Shown: piece after piece, positions 1 through 5,153 of the stretch
Layout: every line of letters starts with the position of its first letter
How positions within the stretch are numbered: position 1 is the first letter of the stretch
Position numbers and translations under genes: made by a program
The notes under the pieces: model-generated
What the model saw: the letters and a program-made list of their open reading frames with translations, nothing else
Told to the model about the DNA's origin: nothing
Databases searched by the model: none
Assembly (NCBI GenBank): GCA_023415815.1
Contig: JAEZJL010000216.1
Location: 1 to 6,665 of the forward strand
Reading direction: 5' to 3'
DNA length: 6,665 nt
DNA from: Bacillota bacterium
GTDB lineage: Bacteria > Bacillota > Clostridia > Acetivibrionales > DTU013

Positions 1-105
1 GATAAGAAGACACAATCGGTCAGGGTGTCATACAACCCTGATGAGCTGAGGCCGGAGGATATCGGCAAAAAAATCGCGTCAATGGGCTACGAGGTTTTAA
101 AATAA
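1..105 (+). CDS. Heavy-metal-associated (HMA) domain protein, C-terminal end only
   Basis: The window opens inside a reading frame that runs 34 codons to a TAA at 103-105. The visible peptide has the second half of a ferredoxin-like HMA fold: a strand (SVRVSYNPDEL), a helix (RPEDIGKKIASM) and the closing strand with the typical GYEV ending (residues 29-32 of the visible part). This matches the end of CopZ-type copper chaperones and of the HMA domains of metal-transporting proteins. The metal-binding CxxC motif would lie upstream and cannot be seen, so metal binding itself is not shown. Because the protein stops right after the domain, a small stand-alone chaperone is the simplest reading, but a longer protein with a C-terminal HMA domain is equally possible. 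It converges with the regulator gene on the other strand. Confidence 0.6.
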   Translation, partial: DKKTQSVRVSYNPDELRPEDIGKKIASMGYEVLK

Positions 106-137
106 AGTCGGGCGGGGCTTAACGCCCCGGGACTTTT
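104..137. terminator. Bidirectional rho-independent terminator between convergent genes
   Basis: The outer arms are AAAGTC (104-109) and GACTTT (131-136). The inner arms are CGGGGC (113-118) and GCCCCG (124-129), with a five-base loop. A small internal loop (110-112 against 130) separates the two helices. The plus strand ends in TTTT (134-137), and the minus strand continues into TTTATTTT, so both directions have a U-rich tail. The stop codons of both flanking genes overlap the outer arms, so this one hairpin probably ends both transcripts. Confidence 0.75.
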
Positions 138-819
138 ACCTCATGTCACTGGCCTTGATAGCCTTGATTATCGTATCCTCCTGGTTCTTTATATGCTTCT
201 GCGCCGCCCTTCGCGCCGCTTCAGAATCCCTTCCGGAAATGGCGTCGAAGATTTCCGAGTGCTCTTTTATAAGATCCCTCGTGCTGCTGTAATCCTTGAT
301 GTAAATGACCCTGAACCTCTGGATCTGCTCCCTCAGGTTGCTGGTTATCTGCATGAGCTTGTCGTTTCTTGAGGAGCGGTAAATTATGTCATGAAATTCG
401 ACGTCCTTTTTGATTGAGCCCTGGAGGTTGTCCTTCTCGACATAATTGATAAACTGGCTCTGCACATGCTTCAGTTCCTTTACCTCTTCCTCCGTTATCC
501 TGGCCGCGGAAAGCGATGAGGCAAGCCCGTCCAGGGTGGACCTTACCTCCAGCACATCCATTATATCCTTTACGGACAGGTCTGCGACATGGGCGCCTTT
601 TCTCGGAAGCATCTCAACCAGTCCTTCGAGCTCCAGCTTCCTTATGGCCTCGCGGACAGGCGTCCTGCTGACGCCCATTTTATCGGCCAGCTGGACCTCC
701 ATAAGTCTTTCGCCCGGTTTCAGCTCCCCTACGATGATGGCCTCCCTGAGGGTGTTGAAAATCAGCTCTCTCAAGGGTTTATAGTCATTGAGGTTAATTT
801 TGGACAGCTTGCCTGCCAT
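136..819 (-). CDS. GntR-family transcriptional regulator, FadR/FCD subfamily
   Basis: A 227-residue DNA-binding regulator of the usual FCD-type length. An N-terminal winged helix-turn-helix spans roughly residues 13-78, with the family signature from LKPGERL (33-39) through LADKMGVSRTPVREAIRKLE to the wing GLVEMLPRKGAHV. The C-terminal all-helical FCD effector domain (about 85-220) carries the expected metal/ligand residues Asp139, His143 (DxxxH), His187 and His209. Members bind operators as dimers and respond to small organic acids or related metabolites; the ligand here cannot be told. The start is set by AGGAG at 829-833, seven bases before the ATG. It lies 26 bases downstream of ispE on the same strand, with no terminator between, so cotranscription with ispE is likely. 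Bacillus carries an unrelated regulator, purR, after ispE. Family assignment is firm; the target genes are unknown. Confidence 0.9.
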   Translation of the reverse strand: MAGKLSKINLNDYKPLRELIFNTLREAIIVGELKPGERLMEVQLADKMGVSRTPVREAIRKLELEGLVEMLPRKGAHVADLSVKDIMDVLEVRSTLDGLASSLSAARITEEEVKELKHVQSQFINYVEKDNLQGSIKKDVEFHDIIYRSSRNDKLMQITSNLREQIQRFRVIYIKDYSSTRDLIKEHSEIFDAISGRDSEAARRAAQKHIKNQEDTIIKAIKASDMR

Positions 820-845
820 TTTTCATCTCTCCTCTTCAGCGCAAA

Positions 846-1700
846 TCAATTTGTACATGTAAGGACACAATTCCACCGTTTATCTCCTGATGCGGCCTTA
901 TATGCCGCGTATGCTCTGTCCCTGTCCCCGAATATGCCGAATACCGAGGGACCGCTCCCGCTCATCATGCTGCCCAGCGCGCCCAGCTCCATGAGCCTCT
1001 CCTTTGCTTCCCTTACGATTCCGTATCTCGGTATTGTGACCGATTCCAGGACATTTTTCATGTTTGCTGCAACAGCCCCGGCATCCCCTTTTTCAACAGC
1101 CTCTGTCAAAAGCTTTGTATCCGGCCTGTCCACAGGCCTTCCCAGATCAAGGTTTTTGAACGCCCAGGCCGTCGAAACTCCGATTTCCGGCTTGATTACC
1201 ACCAGGCTAATCCCGGTGAAGGGCCTGAGCGGAGTGAGCAGCTCCCCTATCCCTTCCGCAAGCATGGTGCCCCCGGCAATACAATAGGGTACGTCCGCCC
1301 CGATCCGCCTTCCTATATCCATCAAAGCCGCTGTATCAAGGCCTATAGAGAACATCCTGTTCAGGCCCTTCAGCACCGCAGCCGCATCCGAGCTTCCGCC
1401 CGCCATCCCTGCCGCAACGGGTATTCTTTTGATAATCTTTATTTTTAAACCGCTTTTTATTCCATACTTGTCCATTATCAGGTTTGCCGCTTTACAGGCG
1501 ATATTGTCGGAGTTTTCCGGAACCCACCTGCTGTTGCATTCCACACGGATATCCGCGCCCCCTGCTTCCAAAATGACGGTGTCGTGCAGCTCAACCGACT
1601 GCATAATCATTCTGAGCTCGTGATATCCATCCTCCCTTTTACGCAGAACATCCAGCGAGAGGTTGATTTTTGCATAAGCAGTCATTTCCAGGCGCTCCAT
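846..1700 (-). CDS. ispE: 4-diphosphocytidyl-2-C-methyl-D-erythritol kinase
   Basis: IspE uses ATP to phosphorylate the 2-hydroxyl of CDP-methylerythritol, the fourth step of the cytosolic MEP route to isoprenoid precursors. The 284-residue product has normal length and all GHMP-kinase marks: AYAKINLSL near the N-terminus with Lys11 (equivalent to E. coli Lys10), the glycine-rich ATP loop PVAAGMAGGSSDAAA (94-108), GADVPYC with Asp136 (equivalent to E. coli catalytic Asp141), and the C-terminal motif GSGPSVFGIF (248-257). The chosen ATG has GAGGTG (1705-1710) four bases upstream. A second ATG at codon 6 is possible but has a poorer ribosome site. The gene has its own sigma-A promoter and the regulator gene follows closely. 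Its place beside veg and yabG is conserved in Bacillus and Clostridia. I see no damage in the frame. Confidence 0.97.
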   Translation of the reverse strand: MERLEMTAYAKINLSLDVLRKREDGYHELRMIMQSVELHDTVILEAGGADIRVECNSRWVPENSDNIACKAANLIMDKYGIKSGLKIKIIKRIPVAAGMAGGSSDAAAVLKGLNRMFSIGLDTAALMDIGRRIGADVPYCIAGGTMLAEGIGELLTPLRPFTGISLVVIKPEIGVSTAWAFKNLDLGRPVDRPDTKLLTEAVEKGDAGAVAANMKNVLESVTIPRYGIVREAKERLMELGALGSMMSGSGPSVFGIFGDRDRAYAAYKAASGDKRWNCVLTCTN

Positions 1701-1767
1701 CCCTCACCTCATATAAGCCGCATTGGTATATTTATTGTACCGGATTTATCAGCAGTATATCCAGTAT

Positions 1768-1796
1768 ATTATATACAAAAAACAATCCCTTTTCAA
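1768..1796 (-). promoter_or_regulatory. Sigma-A promoter of ispE
   Basis: On the minus strand, TTGAAA (1791-1796, five of six consensus bases) and a perfect TATAAT (1768-1773) are separated by exactly 17 bases. The start of transcription would fall near 1761, giving a leader of about 60 bases before ispE. The -35 box begins right after the U-tract of the sipL terminator, so the two signals are packed together. The -10 box sits within the palindrome GTATATTATATAC (1764-1776) and overlaps a direct repeat CAGTATAT (1753-1760 and 1762-1769), either of which could be a regulator site. No experimental support is available. Confidence 0.75.
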
Positions 1797-1830
1797 CAAA
1801 AAGTGCCTGAAAACTTATTTTCAGGCACTT
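1797..1830 (-). terminator. Rho-independent terminator downstream of sipL
   Basis: There is a perfect 13-base-pair stem: 1801-1813 (AAGTGCCTGAAAA) pairs with 1818-1830, with a four-base loop. Read on the minus strand, the stem is followed by a T-run (TTTTTGTTG), as expected for a terminator. It lies about 135 bases past the sipL stop codon and just before the ispE promoter, so it should separate the sipL transcript from ispE. Confidence 0.85.
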
Positions 1831-1963
1831 GTAAACCTAGAAGCTCCTAAATAAAATACATGACTGGCCCTGGATTATTTCCCTTGAAAAATTATTTGCA
1901 CCCGGCTGCGGATTATCCGCATACCTCTGCCCATCCTCCGGCTGACTGCCGCAGGAGGCAATG
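1831..1963. other. Non-coding stretch after sipL with two inverted repeats
   Basis: This stretch lies between the sipL stop and its terminator and holds no convincing gene. It contains a hairpin at 1935-1958 (CCTCCGGC pairing with GCC and GGAGG around a TGACT loop, with a three-base GCA bulge) that starts six bases past the sipL stop codon. It also contains a perfect 13-base palindrome GCGGATTATCCGC at 1908-1920. Neither is followed by a T-run on the minus strand, so neither looks like a terminator. They may form a structured 3' untranslated region of the sipL mRNA; the function is unknown. Confidence 0.35.
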
Positions 1964-3532
1964 CTACCCTGCATTCCGGGTTATGATTATCTGGGACCCG
2001 GGACCGACGTCGCTGTCTTCAAGGATGTTATTGACCCTTTTGAGCTCATCTACTGCGATACCGTACCTCTTGGCTATCTTCCAGAGATTGTCGCCCGGCT
2101 GGGTGAAATAAATCGTAATGCTCGGACGCGAAGCCTGCCTCCTGTCGTCAAGCGCCTGCTCCGCGACCCTGGCGACCACCGGGATTTCCACCCGGTTGCT
2201 CACCCTCAGTATTACCGAAGTCACAAATCTTATCTCAACTTCTCTGACGGACACCATGCTGTAGCTGCAATGCTCTATATCCATCTCCACCGTACAGTTC
2301 ATGTCCGGTTTTATGCCTTTGGCGTCTATGCCGTGCTTGAAGGGTATTTCCTGTTCCGAACAGAATATCGGCTGCTCCGGGCTGTTTGCCAGGTACAGGA
2401 CATTGCTTTCCAGTACCCCTTCCAGCACTATCTTGTCGTCTACCAGCCTGCATTCCGAGAGCGAGGGCTTGCTCAGAACATTGAATACTTCGGCGATATC
2501 CGGGGATTCCTTGCTCATCTCTACCGTTTCCTTCAGAATAATCTGGCTTTTGTTTTCCGTGACAAGCTCCTCAGTTTTAAAGATATCCTTCTCGAGGCTT
2601 ATTCTGGTATTCGGGCTGTATGCGTCCTCAACAAGCTCGATTTCCTTTTTGCCGAAGCCGTCTATAAAGACGTTCACATTAACCTCGCTTCTGAGGAAAC
2701 GCAATTCGCCGTCGCTGTCCTCCTCCGCCTCGAAGGACGAGTCCGTAATATCGAATTCCACCTCGCAGCGGGAGTTTTCATCCACTCCCGGGAGGTCTAC
2801 AAACTGTGTGAAAGGTATTTCATGCTCCATTACCTGTATGCTTCTATCCTCATCATCTCCGATATAGAGCGTGGAGATGTTGAGCTCTCCCTTGGCAACG
2901 ACCTTGTTTTCAGTGAGTTTGTAGTCCTTGCCGGTGATCTTGACGTCATTGCGGAGTATTTCCCTGATCGTGGGCTTTCCTGCCGGTATCTCTACGGTTT
3001 CCCGGACAGGGCAGTTTACTTCCCCGTTTCCTATGTAGGAATTTATACTTCTTGTATTTCTCAGTACCTGAATCCCCTCGATACCGTCGAAATCATTTAC
3101 AATATTCTGCTCCGCCTGATTTGTGACCTTTCCTGCGATGCTGACGATCGTCTTGACATTCACCTTTCTGCTGTTCAGCACCTCGTATTCCATATGCTCG
3201 ATTTCGCATTTGATCCTGGACTTCATTCCCTGCCGCGCACTCGGTATGTCAACGGCATAACTGAAAGGAGAATTGGTATTTATGCTTTTCACCGACTGCT
3301 CCGGATCGTCGGAAACATACAGTATCTTATACTTTATGGTGCCGCCGACAAGTATTTTGTCCTGGGCGGTCTCCGTCGTTACGATAAAAACATCGCCGTC
3401 CAGAAGCAGTATACGGGCGATATCCGGCTTTACATCGGGCACGATTATATCATTTTCAACAATCGTCTGCGTAGTTTCCTGGCCAATGACCTGATTAATC
3501 CTGACAGCCTCCTTTATGAGCTCGAGAGACAT
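1964..3532 (-). CDS. sipL: SPOCS (DUF3794) and LysM domain spore morphogenetic protein, SipL-like
   Basis: A 522-residue protein with three SPOCS/DUF3794 modules (about 36-135, 187-290 and 344-445) and a C-terminal LysM domain (about 474-518, QPGDNLWKIAKRYGI to PGSQIIIT). Each module shows a proline-led segment (Pro36, Pro187, Pro344), then LY exactly 35 residues later, then PF 18 residues after that. There is no signal peptide or membrane segment, which fits a mother-cell cytoplasmic protein. In C. difficile, SipL binds SpoIVA through its LysM domain and is needed to localise the coat around the forespore; it is a functional counterpart of Bacillus SpoVID. The position between veg and ispE matches the C. 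difficile order as I recall it and supports orthology. The ATG at 3530-3532 is preferred over one 11 codons upstream because AGGAGGA lies seven bases before it. The SpoIVA partner is not in the window. Confidence 0.85.
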   Translation of the reverse strand: MSLELIKEAVRINQVIGQETTQTIVENDIIVPDVKPDIARILLLDGDVFIVTTETAQDKILVGGTIKYKILYVSDDPEQSVKSINTNSPFSYAVDIPSARQGMKSRIKCEIEHMEYEVLNSRKVNVKTIVSIAGKVTNQAEQNIVNDFDGIEGIQVLRNTRSINSYIGNGEVNCPVRETVEIPAGKPTIREILRNDVKITGKDYKLTENKVVAKGELNISTLYIGDDEDRSIQVMEHEIPFTQFVDLPGVDENSRCEVEFDITDSSFEAEEDSDGELRFLRSEVNVNVFIDGFGKKEIELVEDAYSPNTRISLEKDIFKTEELVTENKSQIILKETVEMSKESPDIAEVFNVLSKPSLSECRLVDDKIVLEGVLESNVLYLANSPEQPIFCSEQEIPFKHGIDAKGIKPDMNCTVEMDIEHCSYSMVSVREVEIRFVTSVILRVSNRVEIPVVARVAEQALDDRRQASRPSITIYFTQPGDNLWKIAKRYGIAVDELKRVNNILEDSDVGPGSQIIITRNAG

Positions 3533-3538
3533 CTGCAA

Positions 3539-3545
3539 TCCTCCT
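3539..3545 (-). promoter_or_regulatory. Ribosome binding site that sets the sipL start
   Basis: On the minus strand AGGAGGA lies six bases upstream of the ATG at 3530-3532, giving a protein that begins MSLELIKEAV. The longest open frame starts 11 codons earlier, at 3563-3565, but its first codons would include this purine-rich site and that ATG has no comparable site. The shorter start is therefore taken. Confidence 0.8.
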
Positions 3546-3566
3546 CTTGCATGAAATGCAAACAAT

Positions 3567-3610
3567 ATTGTATCAATTAATGTATATTGACAAGGCCCCG
3601 GAAATATTAC
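3567..3610 (-). promoter_or_regulatory. Candidate sipL promoter region (sigma-E-like and sigma-A-like elements)
   Basis: Two overlapping readings exist on the minus strand. The first is sporulation type: GTAATATT (3603-3610) and TATACATT (3579-3586), close to the sigma-E boxes ending ATATT and CATACA-T, but with a 16-base spacer that is slightly long. The second is vegetative type: TTGTCA (3588-3593) and TACAAT (3567-3572), each five of six bases, but with a short 15-base spacer. Given the role of SipL early in coat assembly, sigma-E control is expected from the C. difficile homologue. The sequence alone does not decide. Confidence 0.4.
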
Positions 3611-3631
3611 TTTGCGGCGTTAATAAAAATC

Positions 3632-3649
3632 GGGGCGGCGTCAAGCCCC
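3632..3649 (-). terminator. Weak hairpin with T-rich tail, possible second veg terminator
   Basis: A five-base-pair GC stem (GGGGC at 3632-3636, GCCCC at 3645-3649) with an eight-base loop is followed on the minus strand by GATTTTTATT. It sits about 45 bases beyond the main veg terminator and just upstream of the candidate sipL promoter. It could be a backup terminator insulating sipL from strong veg transcription. The short stem makes this uncertain. Confidence 0.4.
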
Positions 3650-3691
3650 TCCCCCTTTTGCACGTTTGCAGGCTGTCAGATTGTGCAGATA

Positions 3692-3723
3692 AAAACAGCC
3701 CGGTTATCTCACCGGGCTGTTTT
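3692..3723. terminator. Strong terminator downstream of veg
   Basis: A perfect 12-base-pair stem, AAAACAGCCCGG (3692-3703) with its complement at 3712-3723, around an eight-base loop. On the minus strand it ends in TTTTTATC, so it should stop transcripts leaving veg 30 bases past its stop codon. The symmetric A/T ends mean it could also work on the plus strand, although no plus-strand gene reaches it. Confidence 0.88.
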
Positions 3724-3753
3724 CAGGCAGTTACTATTTATCCTAAAACATCA

Positions 3754-4020
3754 TCAGCTGACGCGTATTCTCTTGTCATCCTTGCAAATAACCAGTTCAA
3801 CCGCTTTTGTCAATATATCGGTATAACTGTAGGAAACTCGTCTTGTCGTCTCGTATTCGTTTTCAAACTTTACTATGAAGTTGCTGGGATAAGAATTTTC
3901 AAGAACCCCTTCTTTAATAAATGCCTTTTTCCTGCCTTTGTTGGCCTTCAATTGGACTTTTTCACCAATACAGGTCTCGATGTTCTTCTTTATTTGAAAC
4001 AGGTCACTCTTTTCTGCCAT
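3754..4020 (-). CDS. veg: Veg family protein
   Basis: An 88-residue protein of the Veg family (Bacillus Veg is about 86 residues). It shows the family features: an N-terminal helix LFQIKKNIETCIGEKV, a basic stretch KANKGRKKAF (25-34), and a beta-rich core SNFIVKFENE...RRVSYSYTDIL that resembles a small barrel. In Bacillus subtilis, Veg stimulates biofilm matrix gene expression through antagonism of the repressor SinR; whether that applies in this organism is unknown. The start is set by GAGGTGAT at 4024-4031. Two tandem consensus sigma-A promoters lie immediately upstream and a strong terminator lies 30 bases downstream, so this is a self-contained, probably highly expressed transcription unit. 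yabG is 115 bases upstream on the same strand, as in Bacillus. Confidence 0.93.
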   Translation of the reverse strand: MAEKSDLFQIKKNIETCIGEKVQLKANKGRKKAFIKEGVLENSYPSNFIVKFENEYETTRRVSYSYTDILTKAVELVICKDDKRIRVS

Positions 4021-4047
4021 TGAATCACCTCATCTTCTGTTTTAACT

Positions 4048-4076
4048 ATTATACCACAAAGCTGAATGCTTGTCAA
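4048..4076 (-). promoter_or_regulatory. Proximal sigma-A promoter of veg (perfect consensus)
   Basis: On the minus strand TTGACA (4071-4076) and TATAAT (4048-4053) both match the consensus fully and are separated by the optimal 17 bases. Initiation is expected near 4041, leaving a leader of only about 20 bases that consists largely of the ribosome site. In Bacillus the veg promoter is a classic very strong vegetative promoter, and the sequence here agrees with that. Confidence 0.9.
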
Positions 4077-4087
4077 AAAAATTATAT

Positions 4088-4117
4088 ATTATAACAAGGG
4101 AAATTTGATTATGTCAA
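4088..4117 (-). promoter_or_regulatory. Distal tandem sigma-A promoter of veg
   Basis: A second pair of perfect hexamers, TTGACA (4112-4117) and TATAAT (4088-4093), with an 18-base spacer, lies 41 bases upstream of the proximal pair on the same strand. Another TATAAT copy follows at 4081-4086. The element starts about 20 bases after the yabG stop codon. Initiation here would give a leader of roughly 60 bases running through the proximal promoter. Confidence 0.8.
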
Positions 4118-4135
4118 GTGTTTTTGAAAAAATTA

Positions 4136-5017
4136 TTAAAAAAGCTGTTGATATGGCTCTATGGGGAAGCCTTCCCTGTATTTTCCCCGGGTCTGCATAC
4201 CTCCGATTCCTGTTTTTCCCGTAATGGTGTTGCTTATTACATCCTCCGCATCCAGAACCTTTTCAATGCTTGTGAACGCAATCTTCTGGCACACTCTCAC
4301 CGGGTCGAGGGCATGTATAAGGTCTCTGAAGGGGGCGCTTGCAAAGTTCGCCCCCGCCCTCATTATTTCATTGTAAAGCGATTGGCATGCTCCGGCAAAG
4401 ATTACCAGACCGTCCATATCATTGTTGAACCTCCTTGCCTCCCTCACTGCCTCCGCAAAATAGCGGGTATTTCTGTAGTTGCCGAGATTTCCGTAGCTGT
4501 CGTTTCCCTTGATGAAGCCGTCATGACCTGTCAATACGAGTATGTCGGGTCTATGCTCCTGCAGCAGGCCATAGACCTCCAGAGGCTGCTCCTTTTCGGC
4601 AACAAACTTTCCGACGGTCGATATACCAAGCCTTCTGTATTCGTTGATGCAGGTTTCCAGATATTCCTCGTCTCCATCCAGATGCAGTACCTTTCCGGGT
4701 CTTTTGATGTATCCGGCTTCCTCATTGGAAGTACCTCTATAACGCGCTTTTTTTTGGTATCCCCGATGCCGTGAGAATGTATATTCTCTGGTATCCCTTT
4801 CCGCAATCCCGCAGCATCTGCTCCTGTATTCGGCGACCTTGTTCTCGGCCTGGAGCTCAAGGTCCGATTCGAGAGCGTCCGCCTCGATCCTGTAGCTGAT
4901 TCCTTTCAGCGTTATAACGTTTTCCTTCCCATTGCTCTCTATATTCGCTACCTTGAAGAAAACATCACAGCCGTAAGATCTTCTGGCTACAATATCGCCA
5001 ATTTTCAACTCGGCCAT
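4136..5017 (-). CDS. yabG: Sporulation-specific protease YabG
   Basis: A 293-residue protein close to the 290 residues of Bacillus YabG. A beta-rich N-terminal part (MAELKIGDIVARRSYGCDVFF) is followed by a basic Arg/Lys-rich linker (about 63-107) and then the peptidase core: GKVLHLDGDEEYL (108-120), HRPDILVLTGHDG (155-167), the NYRNTRYF block (180-187), LVIFAGACQS (204-213) and ITGKTGIGGMQTRGK (265-279). His165 and Cys211 are the likely catalytic pair; a cysteine at this place is needed in the C. difficile enzyme. YabG cleaves spore proteins in the mother cell or coat, such as SpoIVA and SafA in Bacillus, and CspBA and pro-SleC in C. difficile. The open frame extends upstream to 5209, but the MAEL start with GGTGAT at 5024-5029 fits the family. 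No terminator follows; veg promoters begin almost at once. Confidence 0.95.
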   Translation of the reverse strand: MAELKIGDIVARRSYGCDVFFKVANIESNGKENVITLKGISYRIEADALESDLELQAENKVAEYRSRCCGIAERDTREYTFSRHRGYQKKARYRGTSNEEAGYIKRPGKVLHLDGDEEYLETCINEYRRLGISTVGKFVAEKEQPLEVYGLLQEHRPDILVLTGHDGFIKGNDSYGNLGNYRNTRYFAEAVREARRFNNDMDGLVIFAGACQSLYNEIMRAGANFASAPFRDLIHALDPVRVCQKIAFTSIEKVLDAEDVISNTITGKTGIGGMQTRGKYREGFPIEPYQQLF

Positions 5018-5023
5018 ACTAGC

Positions 5024-5029
5024 ATCACC
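5024..5029 (-). promoter_or_regulatory. Ribosome binding site that sets the yabG start
   Basis: GGTGAT on the minus strand lies six bases before the ATG at 5015-5017. The longer in-frame extension to 5209 would run through the shared promoter region and into the fhs coding sequence, and its extra residues do not resemble a YabG N-terminus. Confidence 0.75.
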
Positions 5030-5046
5030 ACTATTTTCACGTTTGA

Positions 5047-5076
5047 TACATAATATGTAAACCAGGGCCGTTGTGT
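5047..5076 (-). promoter_or_regulatory. Candidate sporulation (sigma-K/E-like) promoter of yabG
   Basis: On the minus strand CATATTAT (5050-5057) fits the sporulation -10 pattern CATAnnnT, and an ACAC element (5073-5076) lies 15-17 bases upstream, where the short AC -35 signal of sigma-K promoters is found. Initiation would be near 5043, leaving a plausible leader of about 25 bases with the ribosome site. The -10 lies inside the inverted repeat TACATA-A-TATGTA (5047-5059). Bacillus yabG is sigma-K dependent, which supports the reading, but the motif is short and degenerate. Confidence 0.4.
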
Positions 5077-5085
5077 TACGCTCTA

Positions 5086-5115
5086 TTGTGCTCCGCGGCC
5101 GGTGAATGTTATAAT
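5086..5115 (+). promoter_or_regulatory. Sigma-A promoter of fhs
   Basis: A perfect TATAAT at 5110-5115 is preceded at 18 bases by TTGTGC (5086-5091, matching TTG of the -35 consensus). Initiation would be near 5122, giving a leader of about 32 bases that contains the ribosome site AGGCAGGAA. The -10 is convincing and the -35 is weak, so an activator or a different start point is possible. Confidence 0.55.
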
Positions 5116-5153
5116 GTGAGGGGACACTCCTCAACATCGAAAGGCAGGAAAAT

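Noticed and set aside
849..862. TTGTACATGTAA-like palindrome near the end of ispE as a possible operator of the regulator gene.
   Set aside because: It lies within the last codons of ispE, no promoter is seen next to it, and it does not fit the TnGTnnnACnA pattern of FCD-family operators.
589..1287. A 232-codon plus-strand frame crossing the regulator/ispE junction.
   Set aside because: It spans parts of two well-supported minus-strand genes, lacks a ribosome site and has no recognisable content.
1875..1934. A 19-codon minus-strand mini-frame after sipL, preceded by GGAGG.
   Set aside because: The GGAGG abuts the ATG with no spacing and is part of a hairpin stem, and the peptide has no recognisable features, so it is not supported as a gene.
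1961..3580. A 539-codon open frame on the plus strand, fully opposite sipL.
   Set aside because: It is a mirror of the sipL codon pattern. It has no ribosome site, its translation shows no recognisable domain, and the opposite strand encodes a clear SPOCS/LysM protein with good start and stop signals.
4531..4860. A 109-codon minus-strand frame inside yabG in another reading frame.
   Set aside because: It lies wholly within the conserved core of yabG and shows no independent coding evidence.
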